Counted from the first letter of the stretch, positions 9,491 through 19,622 are shown. The stretch: DNA of 48,850 nucleotides from Bacilli bacterium (GCA_028702495.1 JAQVOS010000005.1:1-48850); one strand, 5' to 3'. Notes: generated by a model from the sequence alone, not told the origin. Translations and numbers: made by a program.

Positions 9491-9977
9491 AAATGCTTGC
9501 AGTAATGCCACTGACATTCATCAATTCTTCAAGAGTTTTAAACAATCCCTTTTGGGTGCGATAAGCAACAATATTTTGGGCCTTTGTTTCTCCAATTCCT
9601 TCAAGCGTCATTAATTCTTCTTTAGTCGCATAATTGATGGATATGAGTTGTGAAGTCGAAGAATTGTCAGCCCGTTTTTGGACATGAATATGAATCCCAT
9701 CAGCAAGAAGACTTGCTAAATTGAGGGTGACCTCATCCGCTTCAGTCGTAAGTCCACCAGCAAGAATCACTAAATCACATAGGCGTGCTCCCTCAGCTAG
9801 TTCATATAATCCTGGACGCTTCACTTCGCCACTAATCTGAACGATGATACGCTCTATGATGGGGATTTCTTCAAGGGGTGGTTCTTCTATCGTGGTTTTT
9901 GAAGGTTTATAATAAGTTAAAAAAAGACCCACTAAAACCAGAAAAATGCCAATGGCAATTGCGAGTTTTTTATTCAT
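9459..9977 (-). CDS. comEA: ComEA competence DNA receptor
   Basis: Membrane-anchored receptor that binds double-stranded DNA outside the membrane and passes it to ComEC. One N-terminal membrane helix (about residues 5-22) is followed by an SLBB domain (about 45-95, with VQISGEVKRPGLYEL) and a C-terminal helix-hairpin-helix pair (about 110-172, with INYATKEELMTLEGIG). The gene overlaps comEC. Its ribosome binding site lies inside the lysC terminator hairpin, so expression may be limited unless RNA polymerase starts locally or the hairpin is opened. Confidence 0.93.
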   Translation of the reverse strand: MNKKLAIAIGIFLVLVGLFLTYYKPSKTTIEEPPLEEIPIIERIIVQISGEVKRPGLYELAEGARLCDLVILAGGLTTEADEVTLNLASLLADGIHIHVQKRADNSSTSQLISINYATKEELMTLEGIGETKAQNIVAYRTQKGLFKTLEELMNVSGITASIYAKIKNSICL

Positions 9978-9980
9978 ATT

Positions 9981-10017
9981 AAAAACCTCTCTTCATAGAT
10001 ATATTATGAAGAGAGGT
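9981..10017 (-). terminator. lysC terminator whose right arm contains the comEA ribosome binding site
   Basis: A perfect 13 bp stem is formed by 9985-9997 and 10005-10017 with a 7-base loop, followed on the minus strand by TTTTT. The sequence AGAGAGG (9986-9992 on the minus strand), 8 bases before the comEA ATG, is part of the downstream arm. The hairpin therefore both ends lysC transcription and would sequester the comEA ribosome binding site on any read-through RNA. Confidence 0.85.
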
Positions 10018-10025
10018 GCTTTTTA

Positions 10026-11333
10026 CTAAACAACTAGATGTTGATAAAGGGCACAAATAGTTTTTTCGAAATGCTCATTGCTAATTCCAACAATGATATT
10101 CAGCTCATTTGAACCTTGCGCAATCATTTTAATATTGATGCCTTCATTTCCAATGACGGCGAATATTTTACCCGAAATACCAGGCCGTGTCACCATGTTT
10201 CGACCCACAATCGCAACCAAAGCAATGTCTTGATCAATTGTTAAATTTTTTACATCGCTTCGATTTTTTATCGAGCTAGCAATATCATAGATGACTTTAT
10301 CTAGTTCCGCTTGGAGAACGACAATGCTGAAACTATCGATGCTACTCGGAATGTGTTCAACATTGATATGATAGGATTCAAACAAAGCCAGAATCTCACG
10401 CATGAGTTTCGTTTTACTAGATCCATTATGCTTGGTGATGGTAAAGGATGCAAAATGTTTTTTTCCAGCTATCCCGGTAATGACTTGAGTCGTATCATCT
10501 CCCACTTGAGTAATAATGGTTCCTGGATTGAAAGCATCATTTGTATTTAAAATGACAATAGGAATGTTCATATCCTGAATGGGGAAGATTGTTTCTTCAT
10601 GGAGGACATTCGCTCCCATGTAAGCAAGTTCTCGTAGTTCTTCGTAAGTGATTTGAGCAATCCGCTTAGGACTAACAACAATACGAGGATCTGCCATCAA
10701 GAGACCCGATACATCCGTCCAGTTTTCATAGACAGTCGCACTCAAAGAGCGAGCCATGATGGATCCAGTAATATCTGATCCACCTCGAGCCATAATACGA
10801 ATCGCTCCATTGGGATAAACCCCATAAAATCCAGGAACAACCATTTGCTCATGCTCTTGAAAAGCCTTGCGAATGGCATTTTCAGTTTTCTCATAATCAA
10901 TAGAACCATCAAAATAGAAAAATACCAATTCGCTCGCATCAACAAAGGCAAAGTTTATGTACTCGGCCATCATTTGAGCGGTAAAGTATTCCCCACGACT
11001 CACAAGATAATCTAAGGATATTTGTTTGTTTAATTCCTTTTTCAAAGCCAATAACTGTTTTTTGATATCGATGGATAAATGAAGTGCTTCTTTAATTTCT
11101 AAAAAACGTTCTTCAATCATCGCTAGAACCGGTTCATATGGAACCGAATACATGAGATGTGCATGAAGTAAATATAGTAAATCTGTCAACTTCGCATCGC
11201 GTGCATCGCGACGTCCAATAGCAGAGACCACAACGACTTTTCGCAAGGGGTCTTGTTCAATGATTTGTTTGACTTTTTGAAATTGTTGATGATTGGCAAG
11301 GGATGACCCACCAAATTTAGCTATTTTTAACAT
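10026..11333 (-). CDS. lysC: Aspartate kinase
   Basis: Phosphorylates aspartate, the first step to diaminopimelate, lysine, threonine and methionine. The amino acid kinase domain begins with KFGGSSLAN and includes the aspartate-binding GGSDITGS motif near residue 184. Two C-terminal ACT domains (about residues 300-430) suggest feedback control by an end-product amino acid; the GRNMVTRPGISGKIF segment belongs to the second. It is a monofunctional enzyme of 435 residues. The ATG lies inside the end of the upstream DUF1461 gene (17-base overlap). No T-box or lysine riboswitch can sit immediately before it because coding sequence occupies that space. Confidence 0.95.
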   Translation of the reverse strand: MLKIAKFGGSSLANHQQFQKVKQIIEQDPLRKVVVVSAIGRRDARDAKLTDLLYLLHAHLMYSVPYEPVLAMIEERFLEIKEALHLSIDIKKQLLALKKELNKQISLDYLVSRGEYFTAQMMAEYINFAFVDASELVFFYFDGSIDYEKTENAIRKAFQEHEQMVVPGFYGVYPNGAIRIMARGGSDITGSIMARSLSATVYENWTDVSGLLMADPRIVVSPKRIAQITYEELRELAYMGANVLHEETIFPIQDMNIPIVILNTNDAFNPGTIITQVGDDTTQVITGIAGKKHFASFTITKHNGSSKTKLMREILALFESYHINVEHIPSSIDSFSIVVLQAELDKVIYDIASSIKNRSDVKNLTIDQDIALVAIVGRNMVTRPGISGKIFAVIGNEGINIKMIAQGSNELNIIVGISNEHFEKTICALYQHLVV

Positions 11334-12075
11334 GAAGTTTTCCTCTATTTCTCTTGAAGTCTATGATACGCACGACAAGGATGGTAATAATCCATAATAG
11401 TAATCCACTGACGGTTCCTCCAATGATTAACAACCCAACATCCATGAACAATCCTTCTGATAAAATCGTGACAAGCATAAGATTATTGATGCCAGGAGCT
11501 TCGGGATAATTAGACACAGGTCCGAAGAAAGCATCGCGAAATTTCACAGGATCGGGAAAAATAATGTGATGGAAGATTTCAAAGGTCTTATCAAAATCAA
11601 TCAATGCTACCAGGGCAATGCCAATGAGAACAGCAAAAAATATACCCAAGGTAGAAAGACTGACTTTTAGTAGATACTCCTTTAAATAACGATAATGGGT
11701 GATGAGGATGACGAGTAAGATGACCTCGATTCCTAAAATGATCCAGCCGATCGTAGATCCTCCCGTGTATAAGCTGCGCACATCTGCCATATGGTACAAA
11801 GCTTGGTTGGAAAACACATCCTGACCACCAATATTTATTTGTAATGTTTCGACGCGATAAAAGAGGTAATCGATGATGTGCTTTGCTATTTGGCGAAGTT
11901 CATCCATGCTATAGCCCGTCTCATGGGCAGTGTCGTTTTTAATAAACTCAAAGAGATAAAAATTTAGAGATTTTGTTGCAAGAATGGTAATCATCCATAT
12001 AAAAATTATGACTAAAAAGACATTAAAACAAGTAATGATGGTTTTATAGATGGATGTATTCCATTGTTTTGTCAT
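11317..12075 (-). CDS. DUF1461 / TIGR01906 integral membrane protein
   Basis: Membrane protein of unknown function resembling the TIGR01906 family. It has an N-terminal helix, an extracytoplasmic stretch with the family-like LYHMADVRSLY, then three to four more helices, with FEIFHHIIFPDP before the last part. The start at 12075 (MTKQWNTS) was chosen over an upstream in-frame start because AAGAGG lies at good distance and the next gene's end is cleared. It overlaps lysC, so the two are probably co-expressed, though no functional link is known. Confidence 0.7.
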   Translation of the reverse strand: MTKQWNTSIYKTIITCFNVFLVIIFIWMITILATKSLNFYLFEFIKNDTAHETGYSMDELRQIAKHIIDYLFYRVETLQINIGGQDVFSNQALYHMADVRSLYTGGSTIGWIILGIEVILLVILITHYRYLKEYLLKVSLSTLGIFFAVLIGIALVALIDFDKTFEIFHHIIFPDPVKFRDAFFGPVSNYPEAPGINNLMLVTILSEGLFMDVGLLIIGGTVSGLLLWIITILVVRIIDFKRNRGKLHVKNS

Positions 12076-12109
12076 ATTTTTCCTCTTCTTGTAATTTTTT
12101 TCTATTATA

Positions 12110-12673
12110 TCATGAGGGGGTTGATAATTCAAACTCTTTTTTTGTGATTTTATATGTATCTATCTCGTGGTGTTCATGATCTTTTAACCATAGCACACTC
12201 ACAGTCTTTTCATACTTCATATGACATTTTTCAAGAACACGAATACATGCCACATTTTCACGTCGGGTTCGACAAATAATGGCATGATAGCCCAGTTCAA
12301 AAGCATACTTTAAAAGAGCATTTAAGACTTCGGTAGCGATACCTTGACTCCAAAAAGACTCTCCATAGCAAAAGCCCACTTCACCGATGGCTTCTTTTTC
12401 ATTCATCATCATTAACGTAATGGAACCAATGACTTTTTGAATGGATTTTAATTCACACATCCAATATGTCATTTTTGCTTCACGTACTCCATCTCGCCAA
12501 AGTGATAACATCAGTTCGGTTGCTCCCACATTTTCATGAGGTGTCCAACTTAAATAACGCGTCACTGCTGCTGAAGATGACCAATGATGAAACATATCTT
12601 TTGCATCCGATTGCTTAGCACGCCTAATAGTCATCTTGGAAGTATCAATAGTGATGGGTTCATAATGAATCAT
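12110..12673 (-). CDS. GNAT family N-acetyltransferase (RimJ/RimL type)
   Basis: Predicted acetyl-CoA-dependent acetyltransferase of unknown substrate. The start TIRRAKQSDAKDMFHHW, the central GSITL/GEVGFCYGESFWSQGIATE segment (acetyl-CoA pyrophosphate-binding loop) and the later CIRVLEKCHMKYE segment are typical of the RimJ/RimL branch that acetylates protein N-termini or small molecules. Length 187 is normal. AAGGAGG lies before the ATG. It is close downstream of recD2 and probably belongs to that operon. Confidence 0.88.
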   Translation of the reverse strand: MIHYEPITIDTSKMTIRRAKQSDAKDMFHHWSSSAAVTRYLSWTPHENVGATELMLSLWRDGVREAKMTYWMCELKSIQKVIGSITLMMMNEKEAIGEVGFCYGESFWSQGIATEVLNALLKYAFELGYHAIICRTRRENVACIRVLEKCHMKYEKTVSVLWLKDHEHHEIDTYKITKKEFELSTPS

Positions 12674-12683
12674 ATTCCCTCCT

Positions 12684-14969
12684 TTACATAAAATCTTCAG
12701 GTTTTAACGATTCTACGTTTGATATCTCCTCAATTTCTTCTTCTTTTTCAAAAGGGTTATTGATGGCTTGCATCATTCGAAGACATAACTTCGTCTGACG
12801 ATTTTCTTCGAGTTGAATGACACCTTTTCGAAGCGCATCAAATGAGCCGATTAAAATAAGGTATTTTTTAGCACGGGTAATGCCTGTATATATAAGTTTT
12901 CTTTTTAACATCACATAATATTTAAAGGAAAAAGGCATGATGACGACAGGAAATTCACTTCCCTGAGCTTTATGAATCGAGATGGCATAAGCCAGTTGTA
13001 GATCTTCAATTTCTTCAGCTTCGTAAGCGACAGGTCCAAAATCAAATAAAACCGTGAGTCGAACAAACTTTTCTTCTTCAAACTCAAATGATAAAACGGA
13101 ACCAATATCTCCATTCATGACCTGTTTGTCTTGACGATTAACGAGTTGAATGACTTTGTCATTCACGCGAAAACGACGACCATAATGATTCACCTGAACA
13201 TTGGAAGGGTTAAACTGATCCTGTAAATGAAAATTGATGGCATCAATTCCAACTTCGCCACGATAGAGAGGAACTAAGACTTGAATATCGCGGATTAGAT
13301 TATAACCCTTTTCCAAAGCTTGACGAATGGTGATCTCAATTAAGCGAATCAAGTTGGCATCATCGGATCGAATGAATGTTCGATCCTCTTTCAAATCAGC
13401 GATATCATAGGGGACTTCTCCATGATTAATGTCATGTGCCAAATCAATAATCGATGAATTAAGCGCCTGACGATGAATTTTGTCAAGACGAGTGGTCGTA
13501 ATTTCTTTTGAAGCGATACAATCATATAAAACGTTACCAGGACCAACCGATGGAAGTTGATCACTGTCTCCAACAATAACAACTTTGGTCGTTGGAAGTA
13601 AGCAGTTAAATAAGAGAGAAGCTAATGATACATCGACCATACTGAATTCATCAATGATAATCATTTTCGCATCAATCGGATTATCGGGGGTGACAAAAAA
13701 GATATCCCCGCCATCATATTCTAATAATTTATGAATGGTAGTGGCTTGGTGATTGGTGACTTCTCTTAATCTTTTGGCAGCTCTTCCTGTCGGAGCCACA
13801 AGTTTGATGGCTTCTTTGATGGCATCAGAATGGGGGAAGAGGGCACTATAGGCTTCAATAATACCTTTGATAATGGTTGATTTTCCTGTGCCTGGTCCTC
13901 CAGTGATGATACTAATGGGTTCTAGAAGTGCACATCGAATCGCGTCGATTTGTTTTGGACTGTACTCGATTTGATTCTTTTCCATGGTGTTCATTAATAC
14001 TTTTTCAACTTGTGAAGCATCATACTCTTGGAGATTGTTTCCAAGAAACGCTTGTAAGCGACTCGCTAGTTTACACTCATCATAATATATTTTCGAAAGA
14101 TAAACATCTTTTTCTTGATCAATGATGATTTTTCGTTCCTTGAGCAGGGTTCGTTTCAGATCTTCAAAGGTGTCTTTTGATAAAATTTCTGTTTCTTGGT
14201 TGGTAAAACGAATGGCTTCTTCATACCATTGCTCTTGTTTAATATAGGTATTGCCTGTTGAAAATACGACATTTTTCAAAATAAATAACAATAATGCTTT
14301 TAGTCGAATAGGACTATCTTTTGAAATCCCAATTTGCAAAGTAATGGCATCGGCACGAGCAAAACCAATTCCATCGACAAGGACAATGAGCTGATAGGGG
14401 TTACTGCGCACTAGTTCAGAGGCATTCTCATGAAGAATCCGAGTAATGCGAATGGCGATACGCATTGAAATCCCCAAATTTAATAAATTCACCAGTTCTT
14501 GTTCATTTTGATAGTTGGCCACAAGTCCTTGATAGATGGTATCTTTTTGCTTCTGTGATAGAGCAACTTGATCCAGCAGTTCACGATTGTGAACGATGTC
14601 TTTTAAACAGGTTTTACCGAGGGCTTCAAACACCTTCGTGGCTGTTGCTTGGCCAATACCTGGGAAATAATCACTAGATAAATAAGTCACAATGCCTTCT
14701 TTTGATTGTTCATTACGACGAGAAAATGTTTTTGCTTTGAGTTGAGGACCGTAACTTGAAGTCTCAAATTCGCCTGTAAATTCGAATTCTTCTTCAATCA
14801 TTGGTTTTCGATCAAAGCTGGAAAGGATTGTTAAAACATTGGAAAATAAGGTTGTTTTGTATTTTGCCATTTGTGGATCTTTATAATCCAATTTGATTTT
14901 AACGATTCCAAATCCTTTTTCTTCATCGTAATAGGTTACACGAACGACACTACCAACGACTGTTTCCAT
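12684..14969 (-). CDS. recD2: RecD2-type ATP-dependent DNA helicase
   Basis: SF1B 5'-3' helicase acting without RecBC, linked to mismatch repair and replication fork maintenance. An N-terminal OB-like region opens with GSVVRVTYYDEEKGFG. Helix-hairpin-helix motifs follow (FPGIGQATATKVFEALG; VDGIGFARADAI). The motor domain carries Walker A GGPGTGKST near residue 357 and Walker B IIIDEFSMVD, and ends with LAYAISIHKAQGSEFP (motif V/VI) and YTGITRAKKYL. Length 761 is usual. The ATG overlaps the TAA stop of mnmA by one base, the mnmA-recD2 arrangement seen in Bacilli. Confidence 0.95.
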   Translation of the reverse strand: METVVGSVVRVTYYDEEKGFGIVKIKLDYKDPQMAKYKTTLFSNVLTILSSFDRKPMIEEEFEFTGEFETSSYGPQLKAKTFSRRNEQSKEGIVTYLSSDYFPGIGQATATKVFEALGKTCLKDIVHNRELLDQVALSQKQKDTIYQGLVANYQNEQELVNLLNLGISMRIAIRITRILHENASELVRSNPYQLIVLVDGIGFARADAITLQIGISKDSPIRLKALLLFILKNVVFSTGNTYIKQEQWYEEAIRFTNQETEILSKDTFEDLKRTLLKERKIIIDQEKDVYLSKIYYDECKLASRLQAFLGNNLQEYDASQVEKVLMNTMEKNQIEYSPKQIDAIRCALLEPISIITGGPGTGKSTIIKGIIEAYSALFPHSDAIKEAIKLVAPTGRAAKRLREVTNHQATTIHKLLEYDGGDIFFVTPDNPIDAKMIIIDEFSMVDVSLASLLFNCLLPTTKVVIVGDSDQLPSVGPGNVLYDCIASKEITTTRLDKIHRQALNSSIIDLAHDINHGEVPYDIADLKEDRTFIRSDDANLIRLIEITIRQALEKGYNLIRDIQVLVPLYRGEVGIDAINFHLQDQFNPSNVQVNHYGRRFRVNDKVIQLVNRQDKQVMNGDIGSVLSFEFEEEKFVRLTVLFDFGPVAYEAEEIEDLQLAYAISIHKAQGSEFPVVIMPFSFKYYVMLKRKLIYTGITRAKKYLILIGSFDALRKGVIQLEENRQTKLCLRMMQAINNPFEKEEEIEEISNVESLKPEDFM

Positions 14970-16084
14970 TAGTAGCGCCTCAATTCATCATCCATATAGA
15001 CGGTGTCAATCGTTCCCCCTCCTATTAGGAGATCTCCTAGGTAGAATACGGCGGCTTGACCCGGTGTGACAGCTCTAACTTTTGAAGGATATAGGGCAAG
15101 AACAGTATCATGATCGCGATGTTCAAGGATTACTTCAACATCTGCTTGGCGATAACGAAATTTTGCAGTAGCATATCTGACTTGTTCAGGATGATCAATG
15201 AGCCAATTCATACCGGTCACGACACATCGATTGGAATAAAGCAAAGGATGATGATATCCTTGGCCTACAAGCAGTTCATTTTTTTCAGAATTTTTGCCAA
15301 TAACAAACCAAGGGTCTCCTGGTCCACCAATAGCAAGCCCATGACGTTGACCAATGGTATAGTACATAAGACCATCATGCTTCCCGATTTCGCATCCGGC
15401 AACATCAACCATGAGTCCTGGTTGATGAGGAAGATAATTTTCCAAGAACGATTTAAATCGCCTTTCACCAATAAAGCAAACACCGGTTGAGTCTTTTTTT
15501 GCTGCAACAGGAATCCCATAATCTAAAGCAATCCGACGAACTTCTGGTTTCGTAAGATGTCCAATGGGGAAGAGACTTTTGGCAACTTGAGCTTTTGTTA
15601 ACTGGCATAAGAAGTAACTTTGATCCTTATTTTGATCAACTCCTCGAAGGAGTTGAACTTCTGGAGTATGAATACTTCGGGCATAATGACCCATGGCGAT
15701 ATAATCACAGCCCATTTTTTCAGCATGTTCTAAAAATGATTTGAATTTAATTTCTTTATTACATAAGATATCGGGGTTTGGGGTACGGTGATGACGATAT
15801 TCTTCAAGGAAAATGGCAAATACGCGATCCCAATACTCATCAACAAAATCTATACGATGAAGAGGAATATGAAGTTTCTCGGCGACTGCCAATGCATCCA
15901 TATAATCCACTTCTTGAGGGCATATGTCATTCGGATCATTAGGATTCCCTAAAATATCATTGTTGAGGGTGGAATCCCAATTGCGCATAAAAACGCCTTC
16001 GACCTCATACCCTGCTTGTTGCAATAATAAACAAGCAACACTTGAGTCGACACCACCTGATAAACCAACGATGACTTTTTTCAT
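14969..16084 (-). CDS. mnmA: tRNA-specific 2-thiouridylase
   Basis: Adds sulfur to C2 of the wobble uridine in tRNAs for Lys, Glu and Gln. The ATP-binding PP-loop GLSGGVDSSVACLLL is at the N-terminus. The two catalytic cysteines are in NPDILCNKEIKF and GVCFIGERRF. TIGQRHGLAIGG marks the central domain and a C-terminal beta-barrel follows. Length 371 is normal. AAGGAGG precedes the ATG. It lies between uvrB (12-base gap) and recD2 (1-base overlap). Confidence 0.97.
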   Translation of the reverse strand: MKKVIVGLSGGVDSSVACLLLQQAGYEVEGVFMRNWDSTLNNDILGNPNDPNDICPQEVDYMDALAVAEKLHIPLHRIDFVDEYWDRVFAIFLEEYRHHRTPNPDILCNKEIKFKSFLEHAEKMGCDYIAMGHYARSIHTPEVQLLRGVDQNKDQSYFLCQLTKAQVAKSLFPIGHLTKPEVRRIALDYGIPVAAKKDSTGVCFIGERRFKSFLENYLPHQPGLMVDVAGCEIGKHDGLMYYTIGQRHGLAIGGPGDPWFVIGKNSEKNELLVGQGYHHPLLYSNRCVVTGMNWLIDHPEQVRYATAKFRYRQADVEVILEHRDHDTVLALYPSKVRAVTPGQAAVFYLGDLLIGGGTIDTVYMDDELRRY

Positions 16085-16096
16085 AAGGACCTCCTT

Positions 16097-18061
16097 TTAG
16101 GATGCTTTTAATTCAAATATGATGTCGCGCAAACTCATGGCTTCTTCAAAATCCAACCGTTTCGCAGCTTCTGCCATTTCTTTTTCTAATTTCGCAATCA
16201 GCTTTCTCTTTTCGAGATGACTCATTTCTTCTAGTTTGGTGAAGTCAATATTTTCACGAGAATCCTCTTCTTTGGTAATCACCAAACTATCCTTAATTGC
16301 TTTGGTGATGGTTGTTGGGATAATCCCATGCTTTTTATTGTAATCATCTTGAATGGAACGTCGGCGATACGTTTCACTAATCGCCCTCGTCATGGAATCT
16401 GTGGTTTGATCGGCATATAAGATGACGTGTCCCGAAGCATTACGAGCAGCACGACCGATGATTTGAATGAGAGAAGTTTCACTTCGAAGGAAGCCTTCCT
16501 TGTCAGCATCTAAAATCGCAATCAAAGAGACTTCGGGAATATCAAGTCCTTCTCGAAGTAAGTTAATTCCGACTAGTACATCATATACTCCGAGTCGTAA
16601 CTGACGAATGACTTCAAGTCGCTCAAGCGACTTCACTTCCGAGTGCAAATAGGCCACCTTTAAATCAATATTTTTAAAATATTGAGTGAGATCTTCACTC
16701 ATTTGTATGGTTAGAGTCAACACTAAAACACGTTCATTCCGACGAGCGCGTGCTTTTATTTCTTTGATTAAATCTTCAATTTGACCATTAGTGGAACGAA
16801 TCTCAACCAACGGATCTAATAGTCCCGTCGGACGAATGATTTGTTCAACGATTTCATAACTTTTTTCACGTTCGTACGGAGCAGGGGTTGCGCTGCAGTA
16901 AATCACCTGATCACACTTGGCTTCAAATTCATCAAATGTGAGGGGACGATTGTCAAGAGCAGAGGGGAGACGAAACCCATAATCCACAAGACTCATTTTT
17001 CGAGCTCGATCACCATTATACATTCCTCGAACCTGAGGGAGAGAAACATGTGATTCATCGACGACAAGTAAGAAATTTTTCTTGAAGAAATCAATAAGGG
17101 TATAAGGTGTTTCACCCTCTTCGCGAAGACTGATGTGGCGAGAATAGTTTTCAATTCCGCTACAATATCCCACTTCTTTTAGCATTTCAATATCATATTT
17201 GGTTCGTTGTTCAATGCGTTCTGCTTCAAGAAGCTTTTGATTATTTTTAAAAAAGGCAGTTTGTTCTTCCAGCTCTTTTTCAATTCTCGCAATCGCTATT
17301 TCTAGTTTTTCATGACTAACCGCAAACAAGGTTGCAGGATAGATGGTAATCATTTCTTTTGTGGAAATGCTTTTTCCGGTGATGACTTCAATCAAACGAA
17401 TTTTTTCAATTTCGTCATCAAAAAATTCAAGTCGTATGGCTTGCTCTTTTTCACTAATGGGGATGATATCAATATTATCCCCTCTAACCCTGAAGGTACC
17501 TCGTTTAAAATCATAGTCATTGCGTTCATATTGCATGGTGATTAATCGCTCAAACAATTGATTGCGACTCATTTTATCGCCTACACGGACCACTAGGATG
17601 TTGTTTTCATAATCTTCAGGATCACCAATACCATAAATGCAGGAGACACTGCTAATGATGATGACGTTTTCGCCACTCAACAAACTTGATACGGCACTGT
17701 GTCGCATTTGATCGATGTCATCATTAATCGATGAATCTTTTTCAATATATAAGTCACGACTCGCAACATAGGCTTCTGGTTGATAATAGTCGTAGTATGA
17801 AATAAAAAATTCAACCCGATTTTCAGGAAAGAAGGATTTCATTTCACTATATAACTGGCCAGCAAGGGTTTTGTTGTGAGCAAGAATCAACGTATTTTTG
17901 CCTGTGTTTTTAATGACATTGGCAATAGTATATGTTTTTCCTGTTCCTGTAGCTCCTAATAAAGTCTGGCGTTTGATGCCGTTTTGGATGTTTTTTGTTA
18001 AACGTTCAATGGCTTTTGGTTGGTCTCCAGTCGGTTTAAAGAGACTATGTAGTTTAAACAT
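16097..18061 (-). CDS. uvrB: Excinuclease ABC subunit B
   Basis: Damage-verifying helicase-like subunit of nucleotide excision repair. Walker A is [15 protein letters not shown] near residue 38; the beta-hairpin that inserts between DNA strands contains [11 protein letters not shown]; helicase motifs include [10 protein letters not shown] and [22 protein letters not shown] is motif VI. The C-terminal UVR motif ([17 protein letters not shown]) binds UvrC. Length 654 is normal. uvrA is not adjacent here. AGGAGG lies before the ATG, 9 bases after rlmH. Confidence 0.98.
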   Translation of the reverse strand: MFKLHSLFKPTGDQPKAIERLTKNIQNGIKRQTLLGATGTGKTYTIANVIKNTGKNTLILAHNKTLAGQLYSEMKSFFPENRVEFFISYYDYYQPEAYVASRDLYIEKDSSINDDIDQMRHSAVSSLLSGENVIIISSVSCIYGIGDPEDYENNILVVRVGDKMSRNQLFERLITMQYERNDYDFKRGTFRVRGDNIDIIPISEKEQAIRLEFFDDEIEKIRLIEVITGKSISTKEMITIYPATLFAVSHEKLEIAIARIEKELEEQTAFFKNNQKLLEAERIEQRTKYDIEMLKEVGYCSGIENYSRHISLREEGETPYTLIDFFKKNFLLVVDESHVSLPQVRGMYNGDRARKMSLVDYGFRLPSALDNRPLTFDEFEAKCDQVIYCSATPAPYEREKSYEIVEQIIRPTGLLDPLVEIRSTNGQIEDLIKEIKARARRNERVLVLTLTIQMSEDLTQYFKNIDLKVAYLHSEVKSLERLEVIRQLRLGVYDVLVGINLLREGLDIPEVSLIAILDADKEGFLRSETSLIQIIGRAARNASGHVILYADQTTDSMTRAISETYRRRSIQDDYNKKHGIIPTTITKAIKDSLVITKEEDSRENIDFTKLEEMSHLEKRKLIAKLEKEMAEAAKRLDFEEAMSLRDIIFELKAS

Positions 18062-18070
18062 AAAAACCTC

Positions 18071-18532
18071 CTATTTGTGATATTTTTTATGATAAAGAAT
18101 GGTAAACAAGCGATAAATTTGTTCTAATAAGATGACTCTCATGAGTTGATGCGGATAGGTCATTGGTCCAAAAGATAGTAAGAGGGATGCTCTTTGTTTG
18201 ACAGCAGGTGATAATCCACAAGAACTTCCAATGATAAAAACCAAACGTTGGGAAGAATAGGTGGTGTGACTATCGACCCATTGGGCAAATTCTTCACTGG
18301 AAAAATACTTTCCCTCAATGGCGCATGCAATGATAAAGTCATCACTTTTACATTCTTCTAAAATGTCGAGGCCTTCTTCACTTAAGTTTTTCGTAGCATC
18401 GGGTGTGTTACGCTCCTTGATTTCTATCATCTCTACTGCGCTAAAGGGTAACAAGCGTTTTTTATATTCTTGGATGGCTTCTTCTAAATAACTTTCTTTT
18501 ATTTTTCCAACAACAATGAGTTTGATGTTCAT
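18071..18532 (-). CDS. rlmH: 23S rRNA (pseudouridine1915-N3)-methyltransferase
   Basis: SPOUT-class methyltransferase that modifies pseudouridine 1915 of 23S rRNA on assembled ribosomes. The SAM-binding knot shows VFIIGSSCGLSPAV and the C-terminal PHQLMRVILLEQIYR segment, both diagnostic. Length 153 is typical. The ATG overlaps the TGA stop of the upstream metallo-hydrolase gene (ATGA). The walJ-rlmH neighbourhood is conserved in Bacillus. Confidence 0.97.
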   Translation of the reverse strand: MNIKLIVVGKIKESYLEEAIQEYKKRLLPFSAVEMIEIKERNTPDATKNLSEEGLDILEECKSDDFIIACAIEGKYFSSEEFAQWVDSHTTYSSQRLVFIIGSSCGLSPAVKQRASLLLSFGPMTYPHQLMRVILLEQIYRLFTILYHKKYHK

Positions 18533-19305
18533 GGATTAACCTCAATCAATTCTAAGGCTTCGTATTGTTTGGCGACTTTTATTTCAGGCACGTAATCCCC
18601 TTTGATAGCAGCAAGAACGGTATCGACCGCTAACTCTTCGGTATTACATTCTTCACTCAAATGTGCAAGAACGACTGTTTTTAAACGTTTTTCTTGAACA
18701 ACCGTATTGATGATTTGTGCACATATGTAATTTGACATATGCCCTCGAACGGATAAGATGCGTTGCTTTAAAGCCCAAGTACGATCACTTTCATTCAGCA
18801 TGACGATGTCATGGTTGGATTCGATGATAAGGTGATCTACTCTCTTAAGGAGTTCAATATAAGGCAAGGGTAAAAATCCCGTATCGGTGATATAGGCAAG
18901 ACTTCTTTTTTGATGAGCAAAAATGAATCCATAACAACTGCTGGTATCGTGAGACAATTTTAAGGTGAACACTTGAAGATCCTCAAGGGTATACTTACGA
19001 TTCACTTCGATGATACGAACAGGAATTCCTTCAGTTTTCTCTTTAAACCGCCCAACATAAACCGCATAGGTTTCTTCGCTCATATATAAGGTAGCCGAGC
19101 ACTTCTTGGCGATGGGAATCAGTCCATTAATGTGATCGGTATGTTCATGCGTAATAAAGATGGCATCTAGTCGTGTAACAGGGATTGGCATCCGACGCAT
19201 CATTTCTTTATAAGTGATGCCAGCATCAATAAGAACACGAATATGCTCTGTTTCAATATAAGTCATATTTCCTTTTGAACCACTGGCTAATACACAATAC
19301 TTCAT
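18529..19305 (-). CDS. walJ: WalJ/YycJ-type metallo-beta-lactamase-fold hydrolase
   Basis: Zinc hydrolase of the YycJ/WalJ family, linked in Firmicutes to coordination of cell division and DNA replication or DNA repair; its substrate is probably DNA ends, but this is not proven. The N-terminal VLASGSKGNMTYIE and the metal-binding ITHEHTDHINGL are family signatures; later ligands are in LKLSHDTSSCYGF and LAHLSEECNT. In Bacillus the gene sits in the walRK operon; no walR or walK is present here. It heads the walJ-rlmH-uvrB-mnmA-recD2 run behind its own promoter. Confidence 0.88.
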   Translation of the reverse strand: MKYCVLASGSKGNMTYIETEHIRVLIDAGITYKEMMRRMPIPVTRLDAIFITHEHTDHINGLIPIAKKCSATLYMSEETYAVYVGRFKEKTEGIPVRIIEVNRKYTLEDLQVFTLKLSHDTSSCYGFIFAHQKRSLAYITDTGFLPLPYIELLKRVDHLIIESNHDIVMLNESDRTWALKQRILSVRGHMSNYICAQIINTVVQEKRLKTVVLAHLSEECNTEELAVDTVLAAIKGDYVPEIKVAKQYEALELIEVNP

Positions 19306-19333
19306 GTGACGCTCCTAACATTTCTTATATCCT

Positions 19334-19362
19334 ATTATACATATAAAACCCTTTTTTTACAA
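19334..19362 (-). promoter_or_regulatory. Promoter of the walJ-rlmH-uvrB-mnmA-recD2 run
   Basis: TTGTAA (19357-19362), 17 bases, TATAAT (19334-19339) on the minus strand, about 30 bases before the walJ ATG. Confidence 0.75.
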
Positions 19363-19622
19363 GCCAAAGCGATGAAGCAGATCTTATTATTTTTAATAAA
19401 GTGTAAAACAACATAAATACCATCGCTTGCATGATTGCAAACCCATTTCTTATTTTCATTATATAAATAGAAATATATGTACAATAGATTGCGCGTGAAA
19501 ACTATAAAACCAATTCAAATATGGGGCAATTTATTCTAGAAATCCTTTCTTCCATTAGTTTTCCATCATTTCTTAACTATATTATGCTCCTTTTTTCATT
19601 TTTCAATATTTTTTTAATATAA

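Noticed and set aside
19366..19440. Inverted repeat AGCGATG/CATCGCT in the walJ-aminotransferase gap
   Set aside because: The arms are short and about 55 bases apart, with no conserved loop or T-run; not distinguishable from chance.
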